Assembly (NCBI GenBank): GCA_003550305.1
Contig: QKYT01000005.1
Location: forward strand, 315,112-351,908
Reading direction: 5' to 3'
Source of the DNA: Glomus cerebriforme
Lineage: Eukaryota; Glomeromycota; Glomeromycetes; Glomerales; Glomeraceae
DNA length: 36,797 nucleotides
Of the stretch, positions 9,436 through 18,905 are shown one piece after another. Below the pieces are notes generated by a model. The model was not told the origin of the DNA and made no database searches. It saw nothing but the letters and a program-made list of their open reading frames with translations. Position 1 is the stretch's first letter, and each line of letters begins with the position of its first letter. The translations under genes and the position numbers were made by a program.

Positions 9436-10379
9436 TTTATTATTTTATAATACTAAATTAGTACCAAATTTATAAATTAGCAAATATTTTTTCTTTATTT
9501 AAATTGAGTTTAATAATTTCAATTACACTAACTACACTATGATGTAAATTTGAGATTGTAACCTTAGTTTATAGCTCATTATTTTTGCTCATGTAAATGT
9601 GTATTTTGTTATTATAAAATATTTCTTTATTTAATCATTTAAGAACCTCAGTATATAAGATCACAATAAATTGCAATGAATAAATGATTCAAAAGAATGT
9701 TTTATAGAAGCTTTTTTCTACTCGATTTTAAGATCATATCCTCCAGGAATTTCATTACTGATTTCACTCTAATTAGGGTTGGATTAGTCCAGTCCGGTTC
9801 GGTCGGTCTTTCAGCTTGGACTGGTTATAAAATAGTTTATGAACAAGTCCAAAGACTGGTCTTTTGATCCAAGTTCATTAGATATATGTCTAAAGTTTAT
9901 TGATTTAAAACATTTTCTTTTTTCTTTTAGAAATTAAAAATTTGTGTGGCTACAAGCATACTACATTTTTGAATTTTTTTTTGACCTAATTATTTAAATA
10001 AATCTCAATAAAATAAATCAATTAAAAGAAAATATTATTCCGAAGTGTAAAACTTCAAAAATATAGAAAGAATGATTACAAAATGTGTCATAATTTTATA
10101 AAGCGCATCAATCTCACATCCAATTCCATGTTAAAAAAAATATACTAAAAGAAATATATTTAATTCTTGTAATAATTTTTTAAAGAAGATTGTTAAAGAA
10201 GAGTCATATTTTATAATATTTAAATTTAGTGAAATATAGTTTCTTCTGCTAAATAATAAACTTGGGAATATTTTTATTCGAAATATGAAATATTTTTTAA
10301 TATAATTTTTCCTTTTGAATAATGTTAAATTATTATATAAAAAATTTCATTAAGTATTCTGATTTTAAAATAGATTTAT
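9436..10379. other. Spacer with a possible truncated hAT-like end at 9774
   Basis: At 9774 the sequence TAGGGTTGGATTAGTCC resembles a hAT terminus, and the following CAGTCCGGTTCGG is shared with the MITE at 19235. No matching right end or 8-bp duplication was found downstream, so it is either truncated or a coincidence. The rest is AT-rich spacer without coding potential. Confidence 0.35.
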
Positions 10380-10678
10380 GATGAACTGGATTTAGGTAAG
10401 CAAAGAGAGAATTTACGCAAGATGACTCAAAAAGCTAAAAATATTTATACACTATTTAAAAAAATAAAAATAAATAAAATTGGTTAATTACATACAGTGT
10501 CGATGCTATTAGAAGTTTAATAGATGCACAAATTCAAAATATAATAAATCTTTATACTGCAGAATGTCAAAAAGTAATCAGCATAAAAAATTCTTCACGC
10601 TCATATGATCTACTAGCCAAATCGAATGAATCTGAATCAAAAAAATTATCAGATATCAGGATAAGTCCCACCTCTTGA
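10380..10678 (+). pseudogene. Relic of a Rhizophagus hypothetical family (KIYxLFxKIG type)
   Basis: The first part (10380-10487) reads LRKMTQKAKNIYTLFKKI and ends at a stop. The second part, in another frame (10493-10678), reads YSVDAIRSLIDAQIQNII and ends at TGA after ISPTS. I recall Rhizophagus hypothetical proteins with a similar basic helical block followed by YSANSI-type and QIQ-II motifs, so a frameshift between the two parts is the simple explanation. Function unknown. Recognition is from memory of a pattern and has not been checked. Confidence 0.45.
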
Positions 10679-10779
10679 ATTTTAAAAACCAATCAGATTA
10701 GTGCATTAGATGTACAAGCGAGAAAGCAATGTGAAAAAAAAGGCCTATTCCACTGGCGTCACAGGTTTCACATATGCTT

Positions 10780-11130
10780 ATCAAGATATCCAAATTCCCT
10801 GAAGAATACCATCTATGAAGCTATACACAAGAAACATTCTTATCATAGACTAAATCAATTATATATCATCAATATCACTTTGAATATACTGACTCTAAAA
10901 CTAAGTGCTCAGCATGTAAGAATCTTCATACTTATCGAGGCATATGGGATGATTGGACTTGCCAAAGTAAAAATAATTTCTATTATCTTATGTATTCTTG
11001 GGATATTTATCAAAACAAGAAAGTCAAAATTGCTACACAGGATTAGGGCAGAGGTTTGCTAGATCAATGTGCAGTATGATATCAGAGAAATGGAATAGGG
11101 GCTGTGCGATGTGTGAATCGCATATACTGT
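10780..11130 (+). pseudogene. Relic with a CxxC motif, several stops
   Basis: One frame gives EEYHL, stop, SYTQETFLS, stop, then an open stretch at 10849-11046 including YHQYHFEYTDSKTKCSAC and RGIWDDWTCQSKNNFYYL, a stop at 11044-11046, then GRGLLDQCAV. The CSAC plus a later Cys and the Trp-rich segment look like real protein, perhaps a zinc-binding fold. At least three in-frame stops make it non-functional. It could be the continuation of the relic just upstream, but the order of parts does not prove that. Confidence 0.4.
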
Positions 11131-11446
11131 ATATTTACATTTTTTCTAAAACTATTTGTATTTATTTTTTGCATGTCATATATCCGAACATGCAATTATT
11201 ATATCAATAAAACAATATTCGGGTATGAATATTTTTCTGGCAATCATTATTTCGCAGGGATATTTATGCTAATCCTATTTTTATCGATTTGCAAGGGGAT
11301 TAATGAAGTGATGAAATGTAGTGCGTAATAGAGAATAAGGATCCGTAAATTTGGAACTACTGTGGAATTTAATATCACTATAAAAACAGTTGGACTGAAA
11401 GGCGCTTTGTCTCATATACCTTATATCAATCACATCTCAATTCTGA

Positions 11447-11647
11447 TTGTCTCTAATAAATCTCAAGACTCTCGCATACAACATCCTTAAAAATCCTGAG
11501 AATGCATCCATTAGAAATATGGAAGTTCTGGAACTAAGGCCATGCTTAGAATGTAATAATGAAATTTCTCTTATGCTATTCACAACCTTATCATGTGAGC
11601 ATATCTACATGACAAGTAAGATCTTTTTTAGCTTTAAACATTGCTAA
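11447..11647 (+). pseudogene. RING-like zinc-finger fragment
   Basis: The frame contains LAYNILKNPENASIRNMEVL, then PCLECNNEISLMLF and LSCEHIYM. The C-x2-C ... C-x2-H spacing is that of the first half of a RING-type domain; the second half is missing. A GTAAG follows at 11614, which could be a splice donor, but no second half was found downstream. There is no ATG at the start of the protein-like part. Probably a fragment of an E3 ligase-like protein family known in Rhizophagus. Confidence 0.4.
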
Positions 11648-11649
11648 AT

Positions 11650-12135
11650 TAGGTTAGAATAAAATTGATTATAAGTTTGTCATTAAATAACATATTATGG
11701 TAGTACGTGACCCCAAGGTCATGGTCTATGATGTATTATTTTGTTTTAGTTATAATAAAGTAACTATCCTTCACCCTTATTTTTAACCATTTGCATGCGA
11801 TTTTAAAAAAAAAAATCATGAAATTGAAATAATCACATTTATTTTGCAATAAAGAGCATTAATTGTAAATTATTAATAGCTTTTAACAAATTTTAACTAT
11901 CTTCACTTGCTAATTGCTAGATATACAGGTAAAAAAAATATCTTTAAGGAAAAGTACAAATGTTGTTAAAGTAAACATCTAAAAAATAGACATATAGTGA
12001 ATGATCGCTAAAAATACTTTGAGATGTCTTAATATTAAATGATGGTCATGTGGTAAATTTAAACAGTATAAATATCCTTCTTTGTGGACTACATCTTTAA
12101 CATTAGCTGGTGGGTTTAAATGCATAGCCCGGCCC
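11650..12135. other. Spacer
   Basis: AT-rich spacer with no gene of its own. A minus-strand frame (11979-12221) overlaps its right part and the last exon of the neighbouring damaged gene in a different frame; I prefer the frame consistent with splicing, described in the next entry. Confidence 0.35.
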
Positions 12136-12805
12136 TTAAATTCTCTCATAATGAAATTCTTGTTCTGAACAATAACTTCGTTTAACAGATTTTGTTGAAC
12201 CAAATTTCTTATCATTTCCATTTGATACCTTAACTATATTGGAAACTTCCTCTGATCTAAAACCTTCACTACAATGTTTATTGTTGCGAAAGTCAGTAGC
12301 TTTGGTTCCGGTCCTATCTGATGCGTAAATTTCACTTCCATCGCCACGTTCTCCACATCTGACAGAGTTACTTCTTGTTCCTTAACAGAAATCATGTAAG
12401 TTTAGCTTTATTGATAAACCAAACATTACTAAAAATACCTGCTGATCTTGAGTTAGTTGAGTAAGCAATACTAATGCCATTTTCATGAGCTCTACAAGCT
12501 TCACGTTCACGAGCTTCACGTTCACAAGATTCCTTAAATCCTAAGTGTAGATCAAGAATTTCAGTACCAAATAAATACAAATAAATAAAGCTTCTAAGTT
12601 ATCCAATTTATTGAGGCATCACAAAGTTCAAATTATAATTACGTAAATCTTCTTCAGCTTCTTCAAATGGACATCCGTTAGCAATCCAACTTTTTAACGC
12701 GGCTCTATTGACAAGTTTTTCCTCCTGCTCCAAACAGAATTTTACTTTATCAGACATTTTATCCATTTTATCAGAAAGTTAATCTGTTTGAGTACTCATA
12801 TGCAT
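12136..12805 (-). pseudogene. Damaged coiled-coil gene of unknown function
   Basis: From the ATG at 12803-12805 the frame reads MHMSTQTD, an in-frame TAA (12779-12781), then LSDKMDKMSDKVKFCLEQEE and WIANGCPFEEAEEDLRNYN, ending at a stop after NFVMPQ. A second part in another frame reads LYLFGTEILDLHLGFKES and a CERE-rich charged helix up to 12439. A GT-AG intron of 58 bp (12438-12381) joins it in phase to the last exon (12380-12136), which gives RSNSVRCGERGDGSEIYA and so on to the stop at 12136-12138. The two early stops and one frameshift suggest a pseudogene, although sequencing errors are possible. A coiled-coil first half and a low-complexity second half are all that can be said of function. 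Confidence 0.5.
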
Positions 12806-13515
12806 GATTTTTTTTCCATGTGACCAATATAGTATTATATAACAAATATATAATGATGGTCATAATTATGTATTGTATGATTTTTTATATATATGGTTTG
12901 TAAAACTTTGTATGCTAATGCATACGTAATAATTACATAACCAATCAAATGATTTAACCAATATCTTTTTTTTAATTATTTATTTTTTTCCTTTTAAATT
13001 ATTTTTGTTTTTTTTTTTTAAATAATTTAAAAAAAAAGATCATGGGAGTTATTATTAATTAAGTTGCTAGGATGAAATAAACCCTTGGGCAGGTATGCAA
13101 AATTTTAATTATTTTTTTGTAAATTATTTATGAATTAATATATTATAAAAATTCAGTCTGAATGTATATATTTATGTATATATTATCCAAATGTACAGTA
13201 TATATTTATTAATTATTAAATTAATTTGGTTTATTTGGTAATCTTGAAAATTGGGGCTTATTTTAAATTAACTAATTTAGTTAAATTAATTTTAAATAAG
13301 CAAATAAATTTGTATTAAAAAAATTAATTCTTTGTGCAAAAAAATTTTTCATTCAATCATTTTGAATTTGATTACATTATTTAATTAGACCTTTCTTATT
13401 CAATATCATGTATATATATTTCCTAATTAATCACTTTCATAATTCACCAGCGTAAACGCGCGTTAGTTTCTTATTCTTTTCTCTTTAATATTTTTTCTTC
13501 TCTTTCAACTGATAT
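12806..13515. other. Very AT-rich spacer
   Basis: Long A/T runs, no coding frame. TATATATA near 13411 and a pyrimidine-rich tract ending near 13505 could be promoter-like for the small frame that follows. Confidence 0.35.
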
Positions 13516-13716
13516 TTGAAATCCATTCTATCTATCATATCTAAAGTAAACCCAATTATTATTCTTTCAGATATTGAATCAATATCTGAAGATGAAATGA
13601 TATCTAAAGATGAACTTCCAAAATTATTAGATGAACAGGATGAACAGAGTAAACAGGAAGATGAACAAATAGCTTTCTTTATGAAACATCTTTCAGTTTC
13701 AGAAATTATTCATTAA
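13516..13716 (+). CDS. Doubtful small acidic ORF
   Basis: The frame opens at 13516 without an ATG; the first in-frame ATG is at about 13595. The peptide is acidic (SDIESISEDEMISKDELP, then DEQDEQSKQEDEQ) and ends at TAA with no domain. It might be an exon of a lost gene whose start lies upstream, but no upstream exon was identified. The next feature on the minus strand begins at its edge. Confidence 0.25.
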   Translation: MKSILSIISKVNPIIILSDIESISEDEMISKDELPKLLDEQDEQSKQEDEQIAFFMKHLSVSEIIH

Positions 13717-15442
13717 GCTTTTATTTCTATAACCTAAATATTCCTCCATTTCAATGGGATATTGAATGGTAATTTCTTGTAATGGAAAATTATTGAAATT
13801 TTTTGAACTATGATTAATCGATTTAATAACAGTATTGAATGTTTTAATACGTAAAGGAACTTTGTTTTCAAAAACATTTTCATTATTTTGATAGAAAATT
13901 TTAAATTATTGTTTTCCAATTCAAAAGAATTACAACAAGAGATTGATTTAGTAATATTAAAAATGAATTATCAGGAATTATATTACTTGTTGGTGAGAGA
14001 GATATATTAATATTTTGATTTTTTGGTGAAGGCATTTCTCCTCCATTAAAAACTGTAATTTTTCAATAAATCCTTTACAATTTGGTTCGAAAATTTGTGT
14101 CGTTTTCTATATAATAAGTAAATTGATCAACACGAAGTTTAAAAGGTAGAATATTTATTTATTTGTTATTAATTCTATTAATTGTTTGAAAATTCCAATT
14201 AATTTTGTTACTTCTATCATCAAAAATATTTGCTATTAAAGCAAATATATGAATTCATTTTCGTATGTAGTAAGATTCACAACACATTGTTTTGGAGAAA
14301 TTTTTTGTGTAATGTAGATATAAGCATTTTTATCAAAATTAACAACTCAATAGTAGTCCATTACCAAATTTAATTAAACTTTTTACAGAATATTTTCCTT
14401 GATTGGTTCTTGATAACGATAAATTAATTAGGCCATTATCGTTAATTAATGAGACGTTTGAACCATTAAGATTGGTGCAATCATTTTCGTTACATCAAGA
14501 AATAAATGTGGTATATTCTTTGTTAATGGTGGCTGAATTGTAAATTTACGAGTTTGAATTGATTCGAGATTATTAGGTTGATCGAAACTATTACCAATTT
14601 GTAAAGTTACAGTAAATTTTTGGATCCCATTATTGTTTTAATCAAGTAAAAGTTTACTTGTAATTTGAATCGAATCTTTTGCTTTTAAATATTTAATTTC
14701 TTTGATTATCAATTTCATTGTAATTTGATTCACCTCTAGTTAATATAGTTCTGATTAACCGCTTATCTTGACTATCTTATTGACCAAAATCTAAATTACT
14801 AATATTATTAACGAACCAAAATACTTCATATTGTAAACATGAATGGATATCACTTCACTTATATTAATAGGTTGTTGAATAACGAAAGAAATTGGATGAC
14901 GTACTAAGATTTGTACAGGCCTTTCAAACTTTGCCATTGTTGCTTTAAATTTATCTAAATTTATAGGTACTAATAATGGCGTTCCATCGTTTATAATTTT
15001 TGGATCATTAACTTTTATTGTCATTTTTTGATCATTTAACAAGTTTAAAGATGCATTAATCTTTGAGCAATTGTTAATCCATTTCATTATTATCGTTAAG
15101 CTCGATTCTGATAGGGGTATGATTTGGTATTGGACATCTTGTGTTAACAATTTTCATACCAACTTTGATTGAACTCCCAGATTCAATTATTCCATAATTA
15201 TTTTGTGTTTCATATGTAGCCGAATTAACTTGTAATTCACAAAATTCATCTCTACATTCCCAAACACTGTATTTATTTATAACACCATATTCAAAGTACC
15301 ACATGATCCATTACTTCCTCTATGTAATACATCTGTAGGGGGCAAATTATACCCATTTTAAAAATGCATATACTAGTGAAAAAGTAGAAGAAATCTTACC
15401 CATGTCAGTACCAGAAGATAAATGAAAGTTAAATGAGTCAAG
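13700..15442 (-). pseudogene. Broken gene for a probable secreted protein
   Basis: An ATG near 15442 opens MYLTHLTFIYLLVLTW, a signal-peptide-like start. A GT-AG intron of 67 bp (15399-15333) follows. The next exon, allowing one frameshift, gives NKYSVWECRDEFCELQVN and CPIPNHTPIRIELNDNNE, then in a new frame PLLVPINLDKFKATMAKF and RHPISFVIQQPINISEVI. Further pieces in varying frames continue to about 13700 (IQTRKFTIQPPLTKNIPH, SLSRTNQGKYSVKSLIKF, EITIQYPIEMEEYLGYRN). The alternating polar and hydrophobic residues suggest beta-sandwich repeats of an extracellular protein. At least five frame changes make it non-functional. Family not recognised. The frame of the signal-like peptide does not join cleanly to the exon, so the N-terminus is uncertain. 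Confidence 0.5.
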
Positions 15443-15536
15443 TACATAATAACACTAATATAATTTTATAATAATAATATATGTAATTATAAAACATTAT
15501 TCTAATTTTTTTTTTATAATAAAGATATTGATTTTT

Positions 15537-16026
15537 TCTTTCGCGGAAAATAAAGAAACTCAAGAATTATTCAACTTTATTGCTCCTGGTCTTAAGCTTC
15601 CAAGTCGCAAAAAACTTGGTGGCAAACTCTTATTAAAAACGTCAGAGAACCTTTAAGAAAATATGCTTAAAATAGCACAATCAGATGAAAATGGATTAAC
15701 TGCCACTTTTGATGGATGGACAAANGTGAAGCAGGAAAATATTTNGGGAGTTGTATTGATTACTTCAAAAGGACAGCCATTAATCTGGGATGTTTAAGAA
15801 ACAAGCCGATATCTCCTAATGGATTGAAGAAACTAATTATGAAAATCGGGTTGAAAATAGTGAAGATGAATTGCTTCTTAATGGAGATTTTGATAATGAT
15901 TTTTTGGTAGGAACGCGTAATATTCACCCAGCTGATGATCAAAATGCAAAGTGGGAATTATCACTTCTATTTACAAATAGATTAGAGCTGCCTACATATA
16001 CTAGATTTTTTTCTAATAGTGAATGA
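15537..16026 (+). pseudogene. hAT transposase relic with internal deletion
   Basis: The frame at 15537-15797 reads ETQELFNFIAPGLKLPSRKK, a stop at the NL-ENM junction, then DENGLTATFDGWT followed by ITSKGQPLIWDV. This is the part of Rhizophagus hAT transposases around the catalytic start (the TATFDGWT block carries the first Asp). The next piece, in another frame, is ENSEDELLLNGDFDNDF then RNIHPADDQNAKWELSLLF, which matches the acidic C-terminal end of the same family. The long middle section with the remaining catalytic residues and the dimerisation region is absent. Two N bases lie at 15725 and 15745. This is a deletion derivative or decayed copy, not active. Confidence 0.75.
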
Positions 16027-16159
16027 ATTTTAATCAATTTTATAATAATAAAATTATACAGTTTATCATATAAAATTAACTTAATACATAAAAATTGTTA
16101 ATTTTTTTTAGTTATATAAACTTATAAATACGTGATATTATAATCGAAAAATTTTTTTC

Positions 16160-16182
16160 TGGGGGGGACCAAGTCCCCCCAG
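16160..16182. repeat. GGGGGGACCAAGTCCCCCC-type hairpin
   Basis: A seven- to eight-base stem of G and C runs closes on a short loop. It is close in sequence to the hairpin at 471-495 and follows the hAT relic by about 135 bp, so it may be a terminal structure of a repeat family. Confidence 0.5.
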
Positions 16183-16294
16183 ACCTCCTTCTTAGCCTTT
16201 TTTTTTTTATCATTTTTATTTTATTAACAATTTATCTTCATTTCTATAGAATTATATAATACTCTTTTTTGATTGCTCAAAACCATATAAACCA

Positions 16295-17191
16295 TTACAA
16301 ATGATAAATGACAAATGACAAATCATATATGTCATATAGATCATATGATGTCATGTGCCGTCTCGTAGGTATCGTTTCTGTCCAATCATGTGAATATCCA
16401 CCTCTTCCACCTTCACCTCCACTCCCATAATACTCACAATCACCACCATCACCGCCTGATACATCAAAATCACCAATTAGCATCAATAAATGAGCATCGC
16501 GTTTACTTACGGATATTTAATATGACCACCATCTCCACCATTACCTCCTGACTTCCTCCCACCTGCGCCACCTGCGGTTCCATCAATGCCATTGCAACCA
16601 TCTATTTAAATAATTTTTGAATGTTTTTTTTTTTACAATAAAATAATACGACAAATATATCATAATCATACCTGCACCATTTCCACCTATTCCTAGAAAT
16701 AAAATAAATTAATCCAGTTGATAATAATTATTAATATATTCCACATGACCATTTGAATAAGTTTTTGTACCACTAATATTTATATGGCCAGGTACATTTG
16801 AAGACGTAACAGATGATAAGGTAACTTGTATGTTTCCACCATTTGAACCTGACCCAGCTTCATTTGCCCAACCACCGGGTGCCGTCCAAAATCCCGAAAC
16901 TCAAAATCCCGACAGGCCAAAATCCCGAAACTCGAAATCCCGACAGGTACAAAATCCCGATAGGTACGAAATCCCGAAATTGGCCCGCATTAAGCTTTAA
17001 TGCCGCCCGGAATCAAGTTTCGGATTTTTTTCAGAAGTTTAATAAATCACGAATTATAATTCCGGGCGGCATTAAAACTTAATGCGGGCCAATTTTTCGG
17101 GATTTCGTACCATACCCCAACCACCATCACCGCCATTGTAATCTGTAATCTTATGTCCATCAGATCCTGAAGCATCAATTGTAACATCCAT
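16295..17191 (-). pseudogene. Glycine-rich repeat protein gene, disrupted
   Basis: The ATG at 17189-17191 starts MDVTIDASGSDGHKITDYNG and leads into Gly-rich sequence, GGDGGW, where the MITE at 16877-17115 has inserted. After it the same frame continues with ANEAGSGSNGGNIQVTLSSV and NISGTKTYSN. A plausible set of exons follows: a 21-base microexon encoding IGGNGA, then DGCNGIDGTAGGAGG and GGNGGDGGHIKY. A one-base loss then shifts the frame into VSKRDAHLLMLIGDFDVSGG, GSGGEGGRGGYSHDWTETIP and a stop at 16295-16297. In Rhizophagus, Gly-rich structural proteins carry this LLMLI and Y-S-x-D-W-T-E pattern, and they normally continue further. The role is presumably cell-wall or extracellular; that is inference. 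The gene is broken by the insertion, a frameshift and a truncated end. Confidence 0.65.
16877..17115. mobile_element. MULE-like MITE with 9-10 bp target duplication
   Basis: The flanking duplication CCCAACCACC occurs at 16867-16876 and 17116-17125. The ends are imperfect inverted repeats, GGGTGCCGTCCAAAATCCCG at the left against GTATGGTACGAAATCCCG when the right end is complemented. Just inside are an AATCCCGAAA-type tandem array (16887-16980) and a long inverted repeat, GGCCCGCATTAAG at 16983 against its complement at 17082. Duplications of 9-10 bp point to the Mutator (MULE) superfamily. There is no transposase. Excision of the element plus one duplication restores the Gly-rich reading frame exactly. 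Confidence 0.8.
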
Positions 17192-18236
17192 TTATATGTA
17201 TTTATATTATAATTTATTTTCTTTTTTCTTACAAAGGAAAAAAAAGAACGACTTTCTAATACGTTAAATAAAACGTATTTATAGTATAGATATTTCTCCA
17301 AATGACTGACCAAATTAGTCTTTTCATTTAAAATTTCTTGCATTTTTGCATTTCATAAATCGAAGTCTAACCTAATATAGAGAAATGAAACAATGTAAAT
17401 CTTTGTATTTTGTCAAAAGAATCGGCTAATGAATCTATATGTGTGCAAGTTGGCGCAACGAATGTCACAGTAATTAAATAATTAACGTGTTCAATTATTG
17501 AAGAATGCAGTCAGCAGACAAAAAAAAAATAGTCAAATCATTATTAACGATAAAAATATTTTGTTTCATACATGATATTAATCTTGGCTAAAACTGTTAC
17601 TATTTTGATGATCATAATTTATCGAGTAATATAAATGACTTTAAATTAAGGTGAAAATGGTGAAAATGCTATAATATGTCAATTTAAAAACGTCAACCGA
17701 TATCCGATGTATGTAGCTTTGTGTATACTGTCACACACTTGATTAGTCGATTCTTTTTTCCCAAAGATGAAGTATAAATTTTATTAAAAGTAAAATACGT
17801 ACATAAATACAAGAGTAAATTCAACACATAAATTACTAAGCTGAAAGGAATACTATTGCGTCTGTCATTATATATCCAATTGACAAACACATTGGGATAC
17901 ATGACGCCAAATAAATTAGCAGAAAAAATTGGTTTTTTCTCTTATAACTTCCCATTGGAGAAAACATTTATATAAATATTATTCGAACGGGATTGAAAAC
18001 AATTACAGTATACAAATTCGACAATTTTATCTTTTCACGAATAATTATTTTATAGTCTTACTCAATATTAAAAAAAAAACATAAAAATGTTTTTTTAAAT
18101 TTATTTTTCAAATTTTTATTATATCGCTTTAAAAGTCGTTCAAAAACAACAATTGAATACTTTCAATGTTTGACACATACAGTTGAAGAAAATTTGTTAA
18201 AATATCTAATAATTATTCATCACCAATATCAATATT
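17192..18236. other. AT-rich spacer
   Basis: No gene recognised. A minus-strand frame at 17693-17902 encodes a hydrophobic segment (VIYVLNLLLYLCTYF) between polar ends and could be an isolated membrane-protein exon, but nothing supports it. Other frames are short. Confidence 0.35.
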
Positions 18237-18244
18237 ATTCATTC

Positions 18245-18645
18245 TAGGAATGTTCAATTGCTCAACCGGTTCAGATTAAGTTTGGGTTAATACAGCTTAA
18301 GCTTAAGGCGAGCTAAACTGTTTTGAGCTTCTGAGCAAGTGATCTTGATGTATAATTAAACACAAATACGTAATATAGTTAGACTTTTACTTAATTTAAG
18401 TCCACTTATTTATTCTGTATTAAATAAATCCATATTTACTGTATTAAAAAAATATATATCAGATATGATGAAAGAAACTGAGCTATTTTAATCAAACGCA
18501 CTTAAAAACGTGCTTTAATTTACTTTTGAAGCATAATTGAAGCTTATACCAACAAAGTGCTAAGCAAGCTTAAAACCAGTTTGGAACACATTAAAAAGCT
18601 TATCCTCAAACTCGGTTTAAGCATGTTTTGTTAAAGCAATCCCTA
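18245..18645. mobile_element. hAT-type element, 401 bp, with exact 8-bp duplication
   Basis: The ends are TAGGAATGTTC at the left and ...AAAGCAATCCCTA at the right (complement TAGGGATTGCTTT), which are imperfect inverted repeats. The 8 bp ATTCATTC is duplicated exactly at 18237-18244 and 18646-18653. There is no transposase. The interior contains AAGCTTAAG-type palindromes near 18300 and related CTTAA/TTAAG motifs near the right end. The exact duplication makes insertion likely even though the inverted repeats are weak, suggesting an older non-autonomous hAT copy. Confidence 0.72.
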
Positions 18646-18905
18646 ATTCATTCACAAATAAATTTCCAACTATCCACTTAAATTCTTACAATTTACAATA
18701 AATAAATAAATAATCATATTTTTTAATAGACAAAAAAAAGAATGATGCCTCAGTACCGTTTTCTAATAAAAATCTTGCCGCGAAATTTATTAATGGTTGA
18801 CATTGTTCCAGTTATTTCGAGCTAAAATCTTTCTAAAAAATAAGTTAATGTCGCTCCTTGAAAGCCTCTACTCACTAATAAATCCAAAAAGCCCACGAAC
18901 ATGTA

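Noticed and set aside
9774..9890. Complete hAT element starting TAGGGTTGGATT
   Set aside because: No matching right end and no 8-bp duplication were found within several hundred bases.
10880..11328. Three overlapping + strand frames of 60-74 residues
   Set aside because: Two of them lack an ATG start, and none is the frame that gives protein-like CSAC and DDW motifs; they are shadows of a relic.
11979..12221. 80-residue minus-strand frame
   Set aside because: It overlaps the last exon of the coiled-coil gene in another frame; the splice-consistent frame is preferred, though this one cannot be fully excluded.
16843..17343. Frames of 79 and 98 residues on either strand
   Set aside because: They are built from the MITE at 16877-17115 and its flanks and only partly overlap the Gly-rich gene in the wrong frame.
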